Positions 1 through 9,474 of a DNA stretch of 64,000 nucleotides are shown here, in pieces. The number at the start of each line of letters is the position of its first letter. Within the stretch, counting starts at the first letter, position 1. The stretch comes from Bacteroidota bacterium (GTDB taxonomy: Bacteria; Bacteroidota; Bacteroidia; Bacteroidales; CAIXZF01), in assembly GCA_022709385.1 (NCBI GenBank), contig JAKLIX010000002.1, positions 108,535 to 172,534 on the forward strand, read 5' to 3'. Position numbers and translations under genes: made by a program. Below the pieces are notes generated by a model. That model had not been told where the DNA came from. It searched no databases and was given only the letters and a program-made list of their open reading frames with translations.

Positions 1-165
1 CTTCCAGCCCTCACCAATCCTGGTCCCGGACCGCTGACATCATGTCACCGCCGGAAGCTGCTCCGGAGAAAATTTTCAACTCCCAGCGCCTGGCACTGCA
101 AAACATGGAATTGACAAGAGGTTGATTTCCTCAACACCTTTGCAAGAATAAGAAAAAACAGCACC

Positions 166-3100
166 TTACCTGGGTCTGGGCAGGTAGTCGGTATGCAGCA
201 ATTCTTCTGCTTTACCGCTCAGCGGTTTGGTCAGGAATTCCCTGTACAGTTCGATGATTTCCGGATTATCGTGTGATTTTCTGATTTCCAGTCCCATATC
301 CTCGGCATACACCGCCTGGGTACGTTTTTTACGGATTTCGGGACTGGTGGGCATGGGTTGCCCGCCACCTCCGAGGCAGCCTCCCTGGCAGGCCATCACT
401 TCAATAAAATGATAGTTCTTTTTCCCTTCGATTACAGACTGCACTACCCTGTGTGCATTGGACAAGCTGTGGGCCACCACTGTTTTCAGTTCAAATCCTT
501 CCAGGAAGTGCCAATCTTGAAGCACATCCCTGAAAGTCAGCGACATTTCCCTGATCCCGTCCTGACCCCTTAAAGGCACGATGTTGAGGTTTTCATACGG
601 AATCTCTCGTCCGGTAATGGTTTCATAGGCTGTCCGGAGTGCAGCCTCCGCCACCCCGCCGGTAGTTCCGAACAGCATACCGGCACCGGAAGACTTGCCC
701 ATCATCGAATCGAAGGAATCCACAGTCAGGGACTGGAAATCTATTCCCGCCTGCCGGATCATGACTGCTAACTCCCTTGTTGTCAGTACATAGTCAACAT
801 CTTTGAAGCCGTCAGTACGCATTTCAGGGCGGTCGGCTTCAAACTTCTTGGCAGTACAGGGCATGATAGAAACCGAGACGATTTCATTGGGGCGCAAGCC
901 TTTATTTTTGGCATAATAGGATTTACAAAGTGCGCCGAACATTTGTTGCGGCGATTTACAGGAAGAAAGGTGAGAAAGATAGGCCGGATAAGTATGTTCA
1001 ATGAATTTGATCCATGCCGGGCAGCAGGAAGTGAACATGGGCAGGCCGGCTTCCCGTGGACTTTTCTCCTGCATGGATTTGAGCCGCTCAAGCAGTTCTG
1101 CTGTTTCCTCAATGATGACAAGGTCGGCCGAGAAATTGGTATCGAGCACGGCATCAAATCCAAGCTTTTTCAGGGCAGAAACCAGTTTTCCCGTTACTCT
1201 TTTTCCGGGCGGCATTCCGAGTATCTCGCCGAGTGAAACCCTCACGGCCGGCGCTGCCTGTACCACCACATGCTTATGCGGACTGTATATCGCCCGCCAG
1301 ACCTCTTCCACATAGTCCTTCTCCACCAAAGCTCCTGCAGGGCAGCGGGTGACGCATTGCCCGCAGTTGGTGCAGATCACCTTCACCATCGACCGTTCCA
1401 GAAAAGTGGATATCTTCTTTTTTGACCCTCGGTATGCAACTGCCAGGGCTCCCACCGACTGAAGTTCGGTACAGGTTCTGACGCAACGCTGGCAACGGAT
1501 GCATTTGCTGTCGTCCTTCACGATGGCAGGGGAAAGATTGTCGAAAATATAATTCTTGTGCGGAACCAGGTTGATAAACCTATCGTCGCTGGTCTTGAAC
1601 TCCGATGCCAGATCCTGCAGTTCACAATTGCCGTTGATATAACAATTGGTGCAGTCGGATGCATGCTCACTCAGCAACAATTCAATGACATGCTTCCTTA
1701 CAGTTCTGACCTTCAGACTATTCGTGTGAATCACCATTCCCTCCTCGCAGGGAGTGGCACAAGATGCCACAAGGATGTCGCGGTTTTCCTGTTCCACCAC
1801 GCAGATCCTGCAATTGCCCGCCACCTTGAGATCGACGTGGTAACAAAGGGTTGGGACATTGATATTCGCTTTTTTGGCTGCATTTAAAATCGTGGTACCC
1901 TCATCCACTTTCATTGTCACTCCGTCAATCAGCAGGTTTACCTTTTTCTTCTTCTCGATCAGTTCGCCTGCGACCTGCAATTTCCAGGAATCATACATAT
2001 CCTCCACCTCATCCTGAGCCAACTGTATGGTCATACTGACATAATCATACAATTCCTGCCTCAGGTCCAGCAATTCCTTGTCTTCCATCAACTCCGAAAA
2101 AATAAAATTGTATTCCGCCGACAGGGCCCTGGATATCTCGTTGGCGGTAAAGCCGATATCGAACCTGCCGAAAGCAATATCCGACATATAATCCTTCACC
2201 ATATTCCGGTCGCCGGAATGCACGGAAGCCAGGAGCATATGGTAAAAAGTATTGGCAAGATTCTGAAATTCGGGGGGATCAAGTTTCTGGTAATTCTGAA
2301 ACAACTGATTATTATCGGGAGCGAAGATATAAGCGGTGAATTTCTGCAACACCCTTTCTTTCACCATCACCATGTGTTCATAAATCGTCAGGTTGGCGCG
2401 GCGTGCCACATGTTTCATGGCAGCCTCGTTTTTCATGAGCCATTCCTTGGGATGGCTCTTCAGGTTGTTCAGCAGGAAGAGCAGCCGCCGCAACACATGA
2501 TACCTGGGTGTGGGCTCCCATTCGAGGGTTTGACGGGTATAAGAAGCATCCACGTTCAGCTTCAGGTCGATGTATTTCATCATCCAGGGCCTCTCAAAGG
2601 GGTCAGGTCCGATCTTCAACCTGCCAAGGAATGCCCTGACAACAACAGCGGGAGCAGCGATGAGTTTCGGTATAAACCTGGGCTTAACCTCCATGCCAAA
2701 ATAATCCCGGGTGGCAATCTGGAACAGTTCCTTATGAGAGGTGGCCAGGTCGGGGCTGGCGATGTAGATGTCGTATGGTTTGAGGCTGTGGTGCCTGGCC
2801 AGGATGGTGTTCAACAGTTTCACCAGGTCGTTGATGTGGATATAGGTAACGGCCGACTCTCCCTTCCCCCCCAGTATCCTCGAATTCCATTTTCTGGAAA
2901 GCCAGGTATCGAGGAATTTGTACAAAACGGCATATTCGCACCAGTCGCTGAACACTGCTGCAAACCTCACCACCGAACATGAGAAGAACTTTGAATATTC
3001 CTTCACCATCTCCTCGCCTGCTTTCTTGGTACGGGCATAGGAAAAATCAGCGTCAGCGGGGCTTTGCTCGGTAATAAAACGGGTATTCGACCTGAAGTTG

Positions 3101-3483
3101 CTTACCACCAGCGAACTTGCGAAGACGAAATGCCTGATTCCGAGTGTTCGCGACAGTTCCAGTATATTCCGGGTTCCATTCACATTGGTGCGCTGGTATT
3201 CCGGATTATCATCATATTTGAAATCATAGAATGCTGCCAGGTGGATGACATAATCCACCGTTCCGTATTCCTTGATTTGCTTGACGACAGCCGGGATCAT
3301 CGCGGCATTGGAAATATCCCACTGCAGCCAGTGCACGTTCTGGTGGGTCGGAATGTCGGCCTGCTGCCGCGACCGCCTCGCTATAGCGATGATGTTATAG
3401 TGTTCCTTGTTTTGCTCGATGAAGTGCCTGCCCACAAATCCGGAGGCACCGGTCAGGATGATGGTAGCATGTTCTGGTTTCAT
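166..3483 (-). CDS. Fusion: NAD-dependent epimerase-type SDR + helical domain + [FeFe] hydrogenase
   Basis: The protein has 1105 residues in one uninterrupted frame. Residues 1-330 are an extended SDR of the epimerase/dehydratase type, with TGASGFVG (11-18) for NAD(P) and the catalytic YxxxK pair Y149/K153. Residues about 345-505 are all-helical and resemble RsbRD-N-type sensor domains; this part is uncertain. Residues 515-1105 are a complete M3-type [FeFe] hydrogenase: a [2Fe-2S] ferredoxin (C547, C558, C561, C575), the His-ligated cluster motif HASDCTNCYINGNC (607-620), two 4Fe-4S motifs (CIRCQRC, CTNCGQC) and the H-cluster signatures TSCCPAW (818-824), MPCTAKKFE (874-882) and EVMACQGGCLGGGGQP (1028-1043). 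The enzyme should interconvert protons and H2 with ferredoxin-level electrons. No NuoE/F-like diaphorase gene is adjacent. The start lies 3 bases after the upstream membrane gene, so the two are probably co-transcribed. The role of the SDR half is unknown; I do not know this architecture as a characterised enzyme. Confidence 0.9.
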   Translation of the reverse strand: MKPEHATIILTGASGFVGRHFIEQNKEHYNIIAIARRSRQQADIPTHQNVHWLQWDISNAAMIPAVVKQIKEYGTVDYVIHLAAFYDFKYDDNPEYQRTNVNGTRNILELSRTLGIRHFVFASSLVVSNFRSNTRFITEQSPADADFSYARTKKAGEEMVKEYSKFFSCSVVRFAAVFSDWCEYAVLYKFLDTWLSRKWNSRILGGKGESAVTYIHINDLVKLLNTILARHHSLKPYDIYIASPDLATSHKELFQIATRDYFGMEVKPRFIPKLIAAPAVVVRAFLGRLKIGPDPFERPWMMKYIDLKLNVDASYTRQTLEWEPTPRYHVLRRLLFLLNNLKSHPKEWLMKNEAAMKHVARRANLTIYEHMVMVKERVLQKFTAYIFAPDNNQLFQNYQKLDPPEFQNLANTFYHMLLASVHSGDRNMVKDYMSDIAFGRFDIGFTANEISRALSAEYNFIFSELMEDKELLDLRQELYDYVSMTIQLAQDEVEDMYDSWKLQVAGELIEKKKKVNLLIDGVTMKVDEGTTILNAAKKANINVPTLCYHVDLKVAGNCRICVVEQENRDILVASCATPCEEGMVIHTNSLKVRTVRKHVIELLLSEHASDCTNCYINGNCELQDLASEFKTSDDRFINLVPHKNYIFDNLSPAIVKDDSKCIRCQRCVRTCTELQSVGALAVAYRGSKKKISTFLERSMVKVICTNCGQCVTRCPAGALVEKDYVEEVWRAIYSPHKHVVVQAAPAVRVSLGEILGMPPGKRVTGKLVSALKKLGFDAVLDTNFSADLVIIEETAELLERLKSMQEKSPREAGLPMFTSCCPAWIKFIEHTYPAYLSHLSSCKSPQQMFGALCKSYYAKNKGLRPNEIVSVSIMPCTAKKFEADRPEMRTDGFKDVDYVLTTRELAVMIRQAGIDFQSLTVDSFDSMMGKSSGAGMLFGTTGGVAEAALRTAYETITGREIPYENLNIVPLRGQDGIREMSLTFRDVLQDWHFLEGFELKTVVAHSLSNAHRVVQSVIEGKKNYHFIEVMACQGGCLGGGGQPMPTSPEIRKKRTQAVYAEDMGLEIRKSHDNPEIIELYREFLTKPLSGKAEELLHTDYLPRPR

Positions 3484-3486
3484 TGT

Positions 3487-3924
3487 TTACATGGTTGTTT
3501 CGGTAGTCGGGGCAGTTGGTGGATTATTGTTCTTTGATTCTGCATTTTTCATTCTGATATAGAGGGCCCAGATCGCAAGACCCATCATCAAATCCATGAT
3601 CCCTGAGATCAAAACCGACCATATTTGTACCGAGAGTATGAAATATGACAACAGAAAAATTACGCCTATTCCCTTGGCGCAAACAGACAACCACACCAGT
3701 ACCGGCTCTTTGCGATACCGGTAGATGGCCAGTATATAGATGATGACCATAATGAAATGAAACACTCCGCCCTGCTTCTGGAAGAAATTTTGCTCACAAT
3801 AAGGATAGCCGAAAAAACTGATGACAGCAGAAGTCGAAGGGATAAATACCAGGCAGGCTCCCACACACAGTGAATGAAGGGCAACCAGCCACAGGAAGAT
3901 GATAAAAACACGATGTGGAGTCAT
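3487..3924 (-). CDS. Small four-helix membrane protein, unknown
   Basis: This 145-residue protein has about four hydrophobic segments (roughly residues 8-30, 50-68, 75-97 and 100-125) and a short polar, Thr/Pro-rich tail. I recognise no catalytic motif. It lies immediately upstream of the SDR-hydrogenase fusion with a 3-base gap, so it is almost certainly the first gene of that transcript. A membrane partner or anchor for the hydrogenase is possible, but only position supports this. Confidence 0.7.
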   Translation of the reverse strand: MTPHRVFIIFLWLVALHSLCVGACLVFIPSTSAVISFFGYPYCEQNFFQKQGGVFHFIMVIIYILAIYRYRKEPVLVWLSVCAKGIGVIFLLSYFILSVQIWSVLISGIMDLMMGLAIWALYIRMKNAESKNNNPPTAPTTETTM

Positions 3925-4078
3925 AATAAATTAATTATCATTTGATTAATACGATATGTCATTTGAATCTACTCGTAAAATTAAGGATTTTATTGTCCTG
4001 AAAAATGATTTGTTAATAAAATAACAATTGTTGCGGCAAGCATTTATCCTTTCCTTTGTCCTTCCTTTCTAAAAACGT

Positions 4079-5866
4079 ATGCGAAGGTTTACCCTTACCG
4101 AAAAGCTGACCTTTTATTTCCTGATGACAGGGATGTTCAGTATCGCATGCGTAAGCTGGTATTCTTACTGGCGGGGAAAGACAGCCATTATCAACCGCAC
4201 CTATGAACAACTGACTGCAATCAGGGAGATCAAGAAGGAAAGGATACAGCAATATTTTCATGAATCATGGCAACAGCTCGACAAATTTGCCAATCAGACG
4301 GAAATGGAAAGACTGATGTCTGTCTTGGGGAAAAAGGATACAATCGTCTTAAGGGAAGTAATCTCTGATGAAAACAAGAAAACCGGTGAAAGCTTCTTTT
4401 ACCGTTCTCTCTCCGTAACCCCCTCATTCCAGAGTCTTTACATTGCCTGCGAACCGCAACGGTACATCAGGTTTACCCTGAACCCTGAAACGAAACGGAT
4501 ATCGCTTGCAGTGCAGGAGAATAATTACCCTGAAGATGATGCTGCCGCGGCATGCCTGAGAAATGTCCTTTACAGCCGGATTTCCGCGGTGAAATCCTCC
4601 TCCGGAGGAAATCTATTGTTTGCGAAGTCTTACACCGGCAGTCATTCATTGAATTATGCCGGTTTACTCAAGCGAAGCATGGAACCAATCATCCAGCTGA
4701 TGGTTGAGAATAATGCCGAAAAAGGTTGGGGTCTTTCGGGTGAGTCCTACCTGGTGGATGAAAACTATTTGATGCGAACTCCTTCCCGTTTCCTGAAGAC
4801 ATCGGTCTTGCAAACCCGTGTGTTCACCATTGGGTCTCAGTTGGCCGTGGCAGGAAAAACCGGAACGGATGTGATCAGGGATTACCGGGGTATTGAAGTG
4901 CTTAGTGCATACAGTCCACTTGAAATAGAAGGTTTTCACTGGGCAATCCTCGTGGAAATAGACCTGGCTGAGGCCATGGCCCCGGTCAACGCCTTACGCA
5001 ATGAGATCCTGTTGCTGAGTATCCTGATCGCTGCATTGGTATTTATCCTGTCCTTTCTCTTCTCACGAAGTATCAGTAAACCGGTCATGCTCCTGAAACA
5101 AGCCGCAGATCAGATCAGTGAAGGAAACTTTGCGGTGAATCTCAAAGGCGGATATAAGGATGAGTTTGACGACCTGAACAGGGCTTTTAACCAAATGGCT
5201 GATAGGATCAGACAGCAGGCGAGTGCCAGAATTGAGGGCCAGGATGCCGAACGGCAGCGGCTGTCGATGGAACTCCACGACGGGCTGGGTCAGCTGCTGG
5301 TGGCTGCGCATTACAAGCTGGAAGCCGCAGATTGTGGCGGTTCGCCATCCGCACACAGCCAGATTAACGAAACCAAAGTGCTCATTGACAACATTTTGAG
5401 TGAAATCCGGCAGATCTCCAATAACCTGATGCCAGGCGCCCTCAGGGAATTCGGGCTTGTCAGTGCCATGTCATCTTTCTGCAGAGAGATACAGGAGTAT
5501 ACCCCGGTAAGTGTTCACTTTCAGCATGAAGGCGCATTCGATGATCTCCCTGCCGATCAGAACATCTCCGTCTTCAGGGTATTTCAGGAATCCCTGAATA
5601 ACATCATCAAACATGCCGGTTCCGAATCTGCCGACATCCAGATCAGGCGTGAAGGAAATGACATGCAATTGATAATCAGGGATTACGGAAAAGGTATGCC
5701 ACCTGACGCCGGCATCAGAGGCCAGGGTTTGCGGAACATCAGGGAAAGGATACAGGCCATGGGAGGCAGTCTTTCGATCACAAGCCGGGAAAACTTTGGA
5801 ACAGCTTTGAATATCATCATTCCGATTAAAACCAGCACATATGATACGCATCATCCTGGTGGATGA
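4079..5866 (+). CDS. Membrane sensor histidine kinase, NarX/LuxR-pathway type (HisKA_3)
   Basis: The 595-residue kinase has a first membrane helix (about 11-29), a long extracytoplasmic sensor region (30-305, probably Cache-like), a second helix (about 308-328) and a HAMP segment (329-380). The dimerisation/phosphoacceptor motif MELHDGLGQ has its histidine at residue 400, as in HisKA_3 kinases. The ATPase domain has an N box (FQESLNNIIKHA, 502-513), DYGKGM (535-540) and GQGLRNIRERI (548-558). The 3' end overlaps the response regulator gene by 26 bases, which argues for coupled expression. The signal is unknown. The next genes downstream encode an outer-membrane barrel and an ammonium transporter, so a nitrogen- or nutrient-related cue is a guess from context only. 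Confidence 0.92.
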   Translation: MRRFTLTEKLTFYFLMTGMFSIACVSWYSYWRGKTAIINRTYEQLTAIREIKKERIQQYFHESWQQLDKFANQTEMERLMSVLGKKDTIVLREVISDENKKTGESFFYRSLSVTPSFQSLYIACEPQRYIRFTLNPETKRISLAVQENNYPEDDAAAACLRNVLYSRISAVKSSSGGNLLFAKSYTGSHSLNYAGLLKRSMEPIIQLMVENNAEKGWGLSGESYLVDENYLMRTPSRFLKTSVLQTRVFTIGSQLAVAGKTGTDVIRDYRGIEVLSAYSPLEIEGFHWAILVEIDLAEAMAPVNALRNEILLLSILIAALVFILSFLFSRSISKPVMLLKQAADQISEGNFAVNLKGGYKDEFDDLNRAFNQMADRIRQQASARIEGQDAERQRLSMELHDGLGQLLVAAHYKLEAADCGGSPSAHSQINETKVLIDNILSEIRQISNNLMPGALREFGLVSAMSSFCREIQEYTPVSVHFQHEGAFDDLPADQNISVFRVFQESLNNIIKHAGSESADIQIRREGNDMQLIIRDYGKGMPPDAGIRGQGLRNIRERIQAMGGSLSITSRENFGTALNIIIPIKTSTYDTHHPGG

Positions 5867-6482
5867 CCACCAGATCGTCAGGGACGGGATCAGATCCCTG
5901 CTGGAGGGAAATGAACACATCATCATCGCGGGTGAAGCTTCCGGCGGCAGTGAGCTCACTGCCCTGCTTTCCGCTACCGCTGCCGACATCATCCTGCTGG
6001 ATGTTTCCATGCCTGGTGAAAGCGGGATCGATATCTGCAGAAGAATTAAAACGACAAATCCGGAGATCAAAGTCTTGATCCTTTCCATGTACAGCGGGGA
6101 GGAATTCATCGTACAGAGCCTGCTGGCAGGCGCCTCCGGTTACCTGCCAAAAAACACCTCACGGGAAGAACTGCTCAATGCCATCGCCAGGGTTCACCAG
6201 GGAGAAGTGTATATAGGTCATTCATTATCTGAAACATACATCAATTCCTTAATGAGGAAAGCACAAGCGCGACAGGAAGCTGCGGACCTTCTGAGCCGGC
6301 GGGAAACCGAGATTCTCAGACTGTGTGCAGAGGGTCTGACCAATAAAGAAATTGCCGACAGCTTGTATATCAGCACCAGGACCGTCGAATCACACAAGAC
6401 GCATATCATGCAGAAACTTGATCTTAAGACAGTTGCCGACATGATTCGCTTTGCCATAAAAAACAGACTGGTCGACCTGTAA
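5841..6482 (+). CDS. NarL/LuxR-family response regulator
   Basis: The 213-residue protein has a receiver domain (1-120) with the acidic pair D8/D9, phosphoacceptor D54 in LLDVSMPG, and K104. A LuxR-type helix-turn-helix follows (about 150-210, with LSRRETEIL and the recognition region TNKEIADSLYIS). It should bind DNA after phosphorylation by the kinase encoded immediately upstream, whose reading frame it overlaps by 26 bases. Targets are not visible. The outer-membrane barrel and amtB that follow on the same strand are candidates. Confidence 0.94.
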   Translation: MIRIILVDDHQIVRDGIRSLLEGNEHIIIAGEASGGSELTALLSATAADIILLDVSMPGESGIDICRRIKTTNPEIKVLILSMYSGEEFIVQSLLAGASGYLPKNTSREELLNAIARVHQGEVYIGHSLSETYINSLMRKAQARQEAADLLSRRETEILRLCAEGLTNKEIADSLYISTRTVESHKTHIMQKLDLKTVADMIRFAIKNRLVDL

Positions 6483-6570
6483 TTTTCCGTGAATCACGGA
6501 ATTGAATTCCGTTTATCACTGACAGCGTTTGGTTTTGGGCAACATACTTTTGGCCTCAAAACCAAACAAC

Positions 6571-7317
6571 ATGAAAAAGCTTCACCTATTGATTTCAGGC
6601 GGATTGGCCTTCCTGCTTTTTATGCCGGCCTTTGCCCAGAAAAAAGCGAAAACAACGATCGGTGCCGACATCGTCAGTAATTACGTCTGGCGCGGAGTAC
6701 CCGGTTATGCTCCCTTACAGGGCCAGAACCTGCTGGCTCCCAGCATCCAGCCGACTCTGGCATGGACTTACGGTAATCTGGAGATCGGAGCCTGGGGATC
6801 GGGAGATTTTACCGGCACTTACAAGGAAGTGGACCTGTATGCGGGATACACCTTTAAAAGCCTGACGCTGACATTCACGGATTATTACTGGAACCTCGAC
6901 TGGCTGAACAACAATTACTTTGATTATGACGATGAAACCACCAGTCATATTTTTGAGGGAAGTCTTGAATTTGCTCCGGAAAACCTGCCGTTTTCCGTAC
7001 TACTTGCCAGTATGTTCTACGGGGCCGACAAGAAAGCGGAAGACCCCGCAAAAGCCAATATGTCGACCTATGTGGAACTTATTTACCGTTTACCTGCCGG
7101 TGATGATGAACTTGAGCTTAGTTTGGGAATGACGCCATCCGACGGATTCTATGGTGACGGTTACGGCGGCAGGGAGGGTTTTGCCGTGGTAAATGCCGGG
7201 ATAAGCGGTAAACGGAGCTTTAAGATCAACGATAAGCTTGAACTGCCCCTGAAGGCTGCGCTTATCACCAATCCGCAACAGGAAAAGATCTATCTCACCT
7301 TTACGCTGAGCCTGTAA
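6571..7317 (+). CDS. Outer-membrane beta-barrel / putative porin
   Basis: From ATG 6571 the product has 248 residues and opens with a clear signal peptide (MKK, hydrophobic core, cleavage near AFAQ). An in-frame start at 6529 would add 14 residues that spoil the signal, so 6571 is preferred. The mature part alternates polar and aromatic residues (for example SNYVWRG, LYAGYTFKSLTLTFTDYYWN) and ends in strands typical of outer-membrane barrels, finishing TFTLSL. It resembles small TorF-type putative porins. It sits 78 bases upstream of amtB and downstream of a two-component pair, so a role in bringing a nitrogen compound or ammonium across the outer membrane is a reasonable inference. Confidence 0.75.
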   Translation: MKKLHLLISGGLAFLLFMPAFAQKKAKTTIGADIVSNYVWRGVPGYAPLQGQNLLAPSIQPTLAWTYGNLEIGAWGSGDFTGTYKEVDLYAGYTFKSLTLTFTDYYWNLDWLNNNYFDYDDETTSHIFEGSLEFAPENLPFSVLLASMFYGADKKAEDPAKANMSTYVELIYRLPAGDDELELSLGMTPSDGFYGDGYGGREGFAVVNAGISGKRSFKINDKLELPLKAALITNPQQEKIYLTFTLSL

Positions 7318-7395
7318 CACCACCTACCCTGCAGATTACACCCCAGGTTCAGAATCCATCATTCTCTTATTATCAATAACTTAACACAAACATTT

Positions 7396-8613
7396 ATGCT
7401 CGACACAGGTTCAACCGGGTTCATGCTGCTGGCATGCAGCCTGGTCATGCTGATGACGCCCGGACTGGCTTTCTTTTATGGCGGACTGGCCACCAAAAGA
7501 AACATCCTTGGTATCATGATCCAGAGTTTCTTCTCACTTGGGTGGACAACCGTCCTCTGGTTTGCTTTTGGCTATTCCCTTTGCTTCAGCGGCGGGGAAG
7601 GTGCCATCTTCGGTAATTTCGACAAGGCTTTCCTGAACGGGATTGCCATCGACCAGATGTACAGCAACGGGAAAATCCCCGAGATTGTCTTTGTGGCCTA
7701 CCAGATGATGTTCGCCATCATCACCCCTGCGCTCATCACAGGCGCTTTTGTCAACAGGGTTTCCTTCAAATCCTATGTGATCTTCCTCACCCTTTGGCAG
7801 ATCCTTGTTTACTATCCCTTTGTCCATATGGTATGGGGAGGCGGACTGCTGGCACAATGGGGTGTCCTGGATTTTGCAGGTGGCATCGTGGTTCACGCAA
7901 CGGCAGGCTTTGCAGCACTGGCTTCCGTGTTTTATGTGGGTGCCAGGGTTGACAAGAATTCCACCCCGAACAGCATCCCACTGGTCGCAATCGGCAGCGG
8001 ACTGCTGTGGTTCGGCTGGTACGGGTTCAATGCCGGCAGTGAAGTAGCCGTAGACAACATTACCGCCATCGCCTTTCTGAACACGGATGTGGCGGCTTCC
8101 TTCGCAACCATAGCCTGGGTGGTGGTGGAATGGCTGAGAGAACGAAGACCGAAGTTTGTCGGGTTGCTGACCGGATCCATTGCCGGCCTGGCCACGATCA
8201 CACCCTGTGCGGGTTTTGTACCACTCTGGGCTGCTGCATTGATTGGAACAGCAGCCGGTCTGATCTGCTATGCCGCTGTCCAGCTTAAAAACCGGATGAA
8301 GTGGGATGATGCGCTGGATGTCTGGGGTGTCCATGGCGTCGGCGGTGTGCTCGGCACCATACTCCTGGGTGTCTTCGCTTCGACAGCCATCAACCCGGCA
8401 GGCAGCAACGGCCTTATTTTCGGCGGCGGAAGCTTCTTCTTAAAACAGGTCATTGCCGTGGTGATCGCTTCGGCTTACGCCTTCCTCTTTACCTATGTCA
8501 TGATGATCCTGATCAACTTCATTACCCCCGTAAGGGTCAGTGAACTGGAAGAGGCTCAGGGACTGGATACTGCCCTTCACGGCGAAAAAGCTTACGACGA
8601 AGGAGCACTCTGA
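7396..8613 (+). CDS. amtB: Ammonium transporter, Amt/MEP/Rh family
   Basis: The 405-residue protein has about 11 membrane helices and the Amt signatures: the twin pore histidines at H167 (VVHATAGFAA) and H313 (GVHGVGGVLG), the Phe gate in AYQMMFA (F106) and W147 (HMVWGGG) at the ammonium recruitment site. It conducts ammonium/ammonia across the inner membrane. There is no glnK/PII gene next to it, which is unusual because amtB is commonly paired with one. Instead it follows an outer-membrane barrel gene. A strong intrinsic terminator lies just downstream. The organism also appears able to produce ammonium from nitrite (NrfHA, 55.9-58.2 kb). Confidence 0.95.
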   Translation: MLDTGSTGFMLLACSLVMLMTPGLAFFYGGLATKRNILGIMIQSFFSLGWTTVLWFAFGYSLCFSGGEGAIFGNFDKAFLNGIAIDQMYSNGKIPEIVFVAYQMMFAIITPALITGAFVNRVSFKSYVIFLTLWQILVYYPFVHMVWGGGLLAQWGVLDFAGGIVVHATAGFAALASVFYVGARVDKNSTPNSIPLVAIGSGLLWFGWYGFNAGSEVAVDNITAIAFLNTDVAASFATIAWVVVEWLRERRPKFVGLLTGSIAGLATITPCAGFVPLWAAALIGTAAGLICYAAVQLKNRMKWDDALDVWGVHGVGGVLGTILLGVFASTAINPAGSNGLIFGGGSFFLKQVIAVVIASAYAFLFTYVMMILINFITPVRVSELEEAQGLDTALHGEKAYDEGAL

Positions 8614-8636
8614 CAGTTTTCCTCTTGATTGGTTAA

Positions 8637-8680
8637 AATGCAGGATCGACCCTTGGCTGATCCTGCATTTTTTTATTTTT
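8637..8680 (+). terminator. Intrinsic terminator after amtB
   Basis: A perfect 10-bp stem (ATGCAGGATC 8638-8647 with GATCCTGCAT 8659-8668) and an 11-base loop are followed by a T-rich run (TTTTTTATTTTT). This is a classical Rho-independent terminator ending the barrel-amtB transcript. Confidence 0.88.
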
Positions 8681-8756
8681 ATACCCGCAATACATGCAGG
8701 GATGTGCTAGCAGACCTTCCTGGTGTTCAGTTCTCACTTAGGATATATGTTTAATT

Positions 8757-9464
8757 ATGAATGATATACAAGAAATCACCTTCGATATCCAGGTGTTGAA
8801 GAAGGGAGATTTCAGGATCAATGAGCAATTGCGAAGCGAGATGATCCGCACCATCTCACATGCTTACATGCATCCTGATAAAGTGATCGACCGCCGCTTT
8901 GCAAGTTCAGACTGCATCCTTCTGCTAAGAAACAACGGCAAGCTGGCAGGTTTCAGCACCTTTTGCCACACAAAGCTGGAAATGTATGACCGTATCCAGC
9001 CCACAACCTACCTCGGGATTATGGCAGCATCCCCCATGATACAAGGAAAGGGTTTGATTCTCAGGGTAATGGATGCAATGCTTGAGGAAATCAGGACGGA
9101 ATTAGAGGACGAATCAGTAAATGATCATGGAAAAACGCCTGTTTGGTGCACCACATCCTCACCGGCTATCATACGGATTTTCAGGAAATACTTTGTAAAG
9201 GTGAGTCCGGACGAAAATGGGAATATCAGGTCTGAACACCGTATGCTTGAAAAGGCAATGAGAAGCTATCTGTGCGGACGGGAAACAGGCCAGGATGACC
9301 TCCCCCTGGTATTGAGAGAATTTTTACCGGCATCCGCCTATGCTCCGGCAGAAACGGACCGTCTGGAAATCCTTCACCGGCATCATCCGGGCAATCTGAT
9401 CAAACGCCTGGACATTGATCACCAGCGGGGTGACCGCTTGATATTGATCGGGTACCTTCGATAA
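8757..9464 (+). CDS. GNAT-fold N-acyltransferase-like protein
   Basis: The 235-residue cytosolic protein has a GNAT-like core. A strand pair around CILLLRNNGKLAGFST (53-68) is followed by YLGIMAASPMIQGKGLILRV (85-104), where Q96-G97-K98-G99 matches the acetyl-CoA pyrophosphate-binding Q/RxxGxG/A loop at the start of the long helix. The C-terminal third (about 150-235) has no match that I recognise. The substrate is unknown. It is a lone gene after a terminator and is followed by the palindromic repeat array. Confidence 0.6.
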   Translation: MNDIQEITFDIQVLKKGDFRINEQLRSEMIRTISHAYMHPDKVIDRRFASSDCILLLRNNGKLAGFSTFCHTKLEMYDRIQPTTYLGIMAASPMIQGKGLILRVMDAMLEEIRTELEDESVNDHGKTPVWCTTSSPAIIRIFRKYFVKVSPDENGNIRSEHRMLEKAMRSYLCGRETGQDDLPLVLREFLPASAYAPAETDRLEILHRHHPGNLIKRLDIDHQRGDRLILIGYLR

Positions 9465-9474
9465 CCTTCTGAAC

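Noticed and set aside
166-3483. NuoG-like NADH dehydrogenase subunit instead of hydrogenase
   Set aside because: The ferredoxin-like part is shared with NuoG, but all three H-cluster signatures (TSCCPAW, MPCxxKxxE, EVMACxxGCxxGGGxP) are present.
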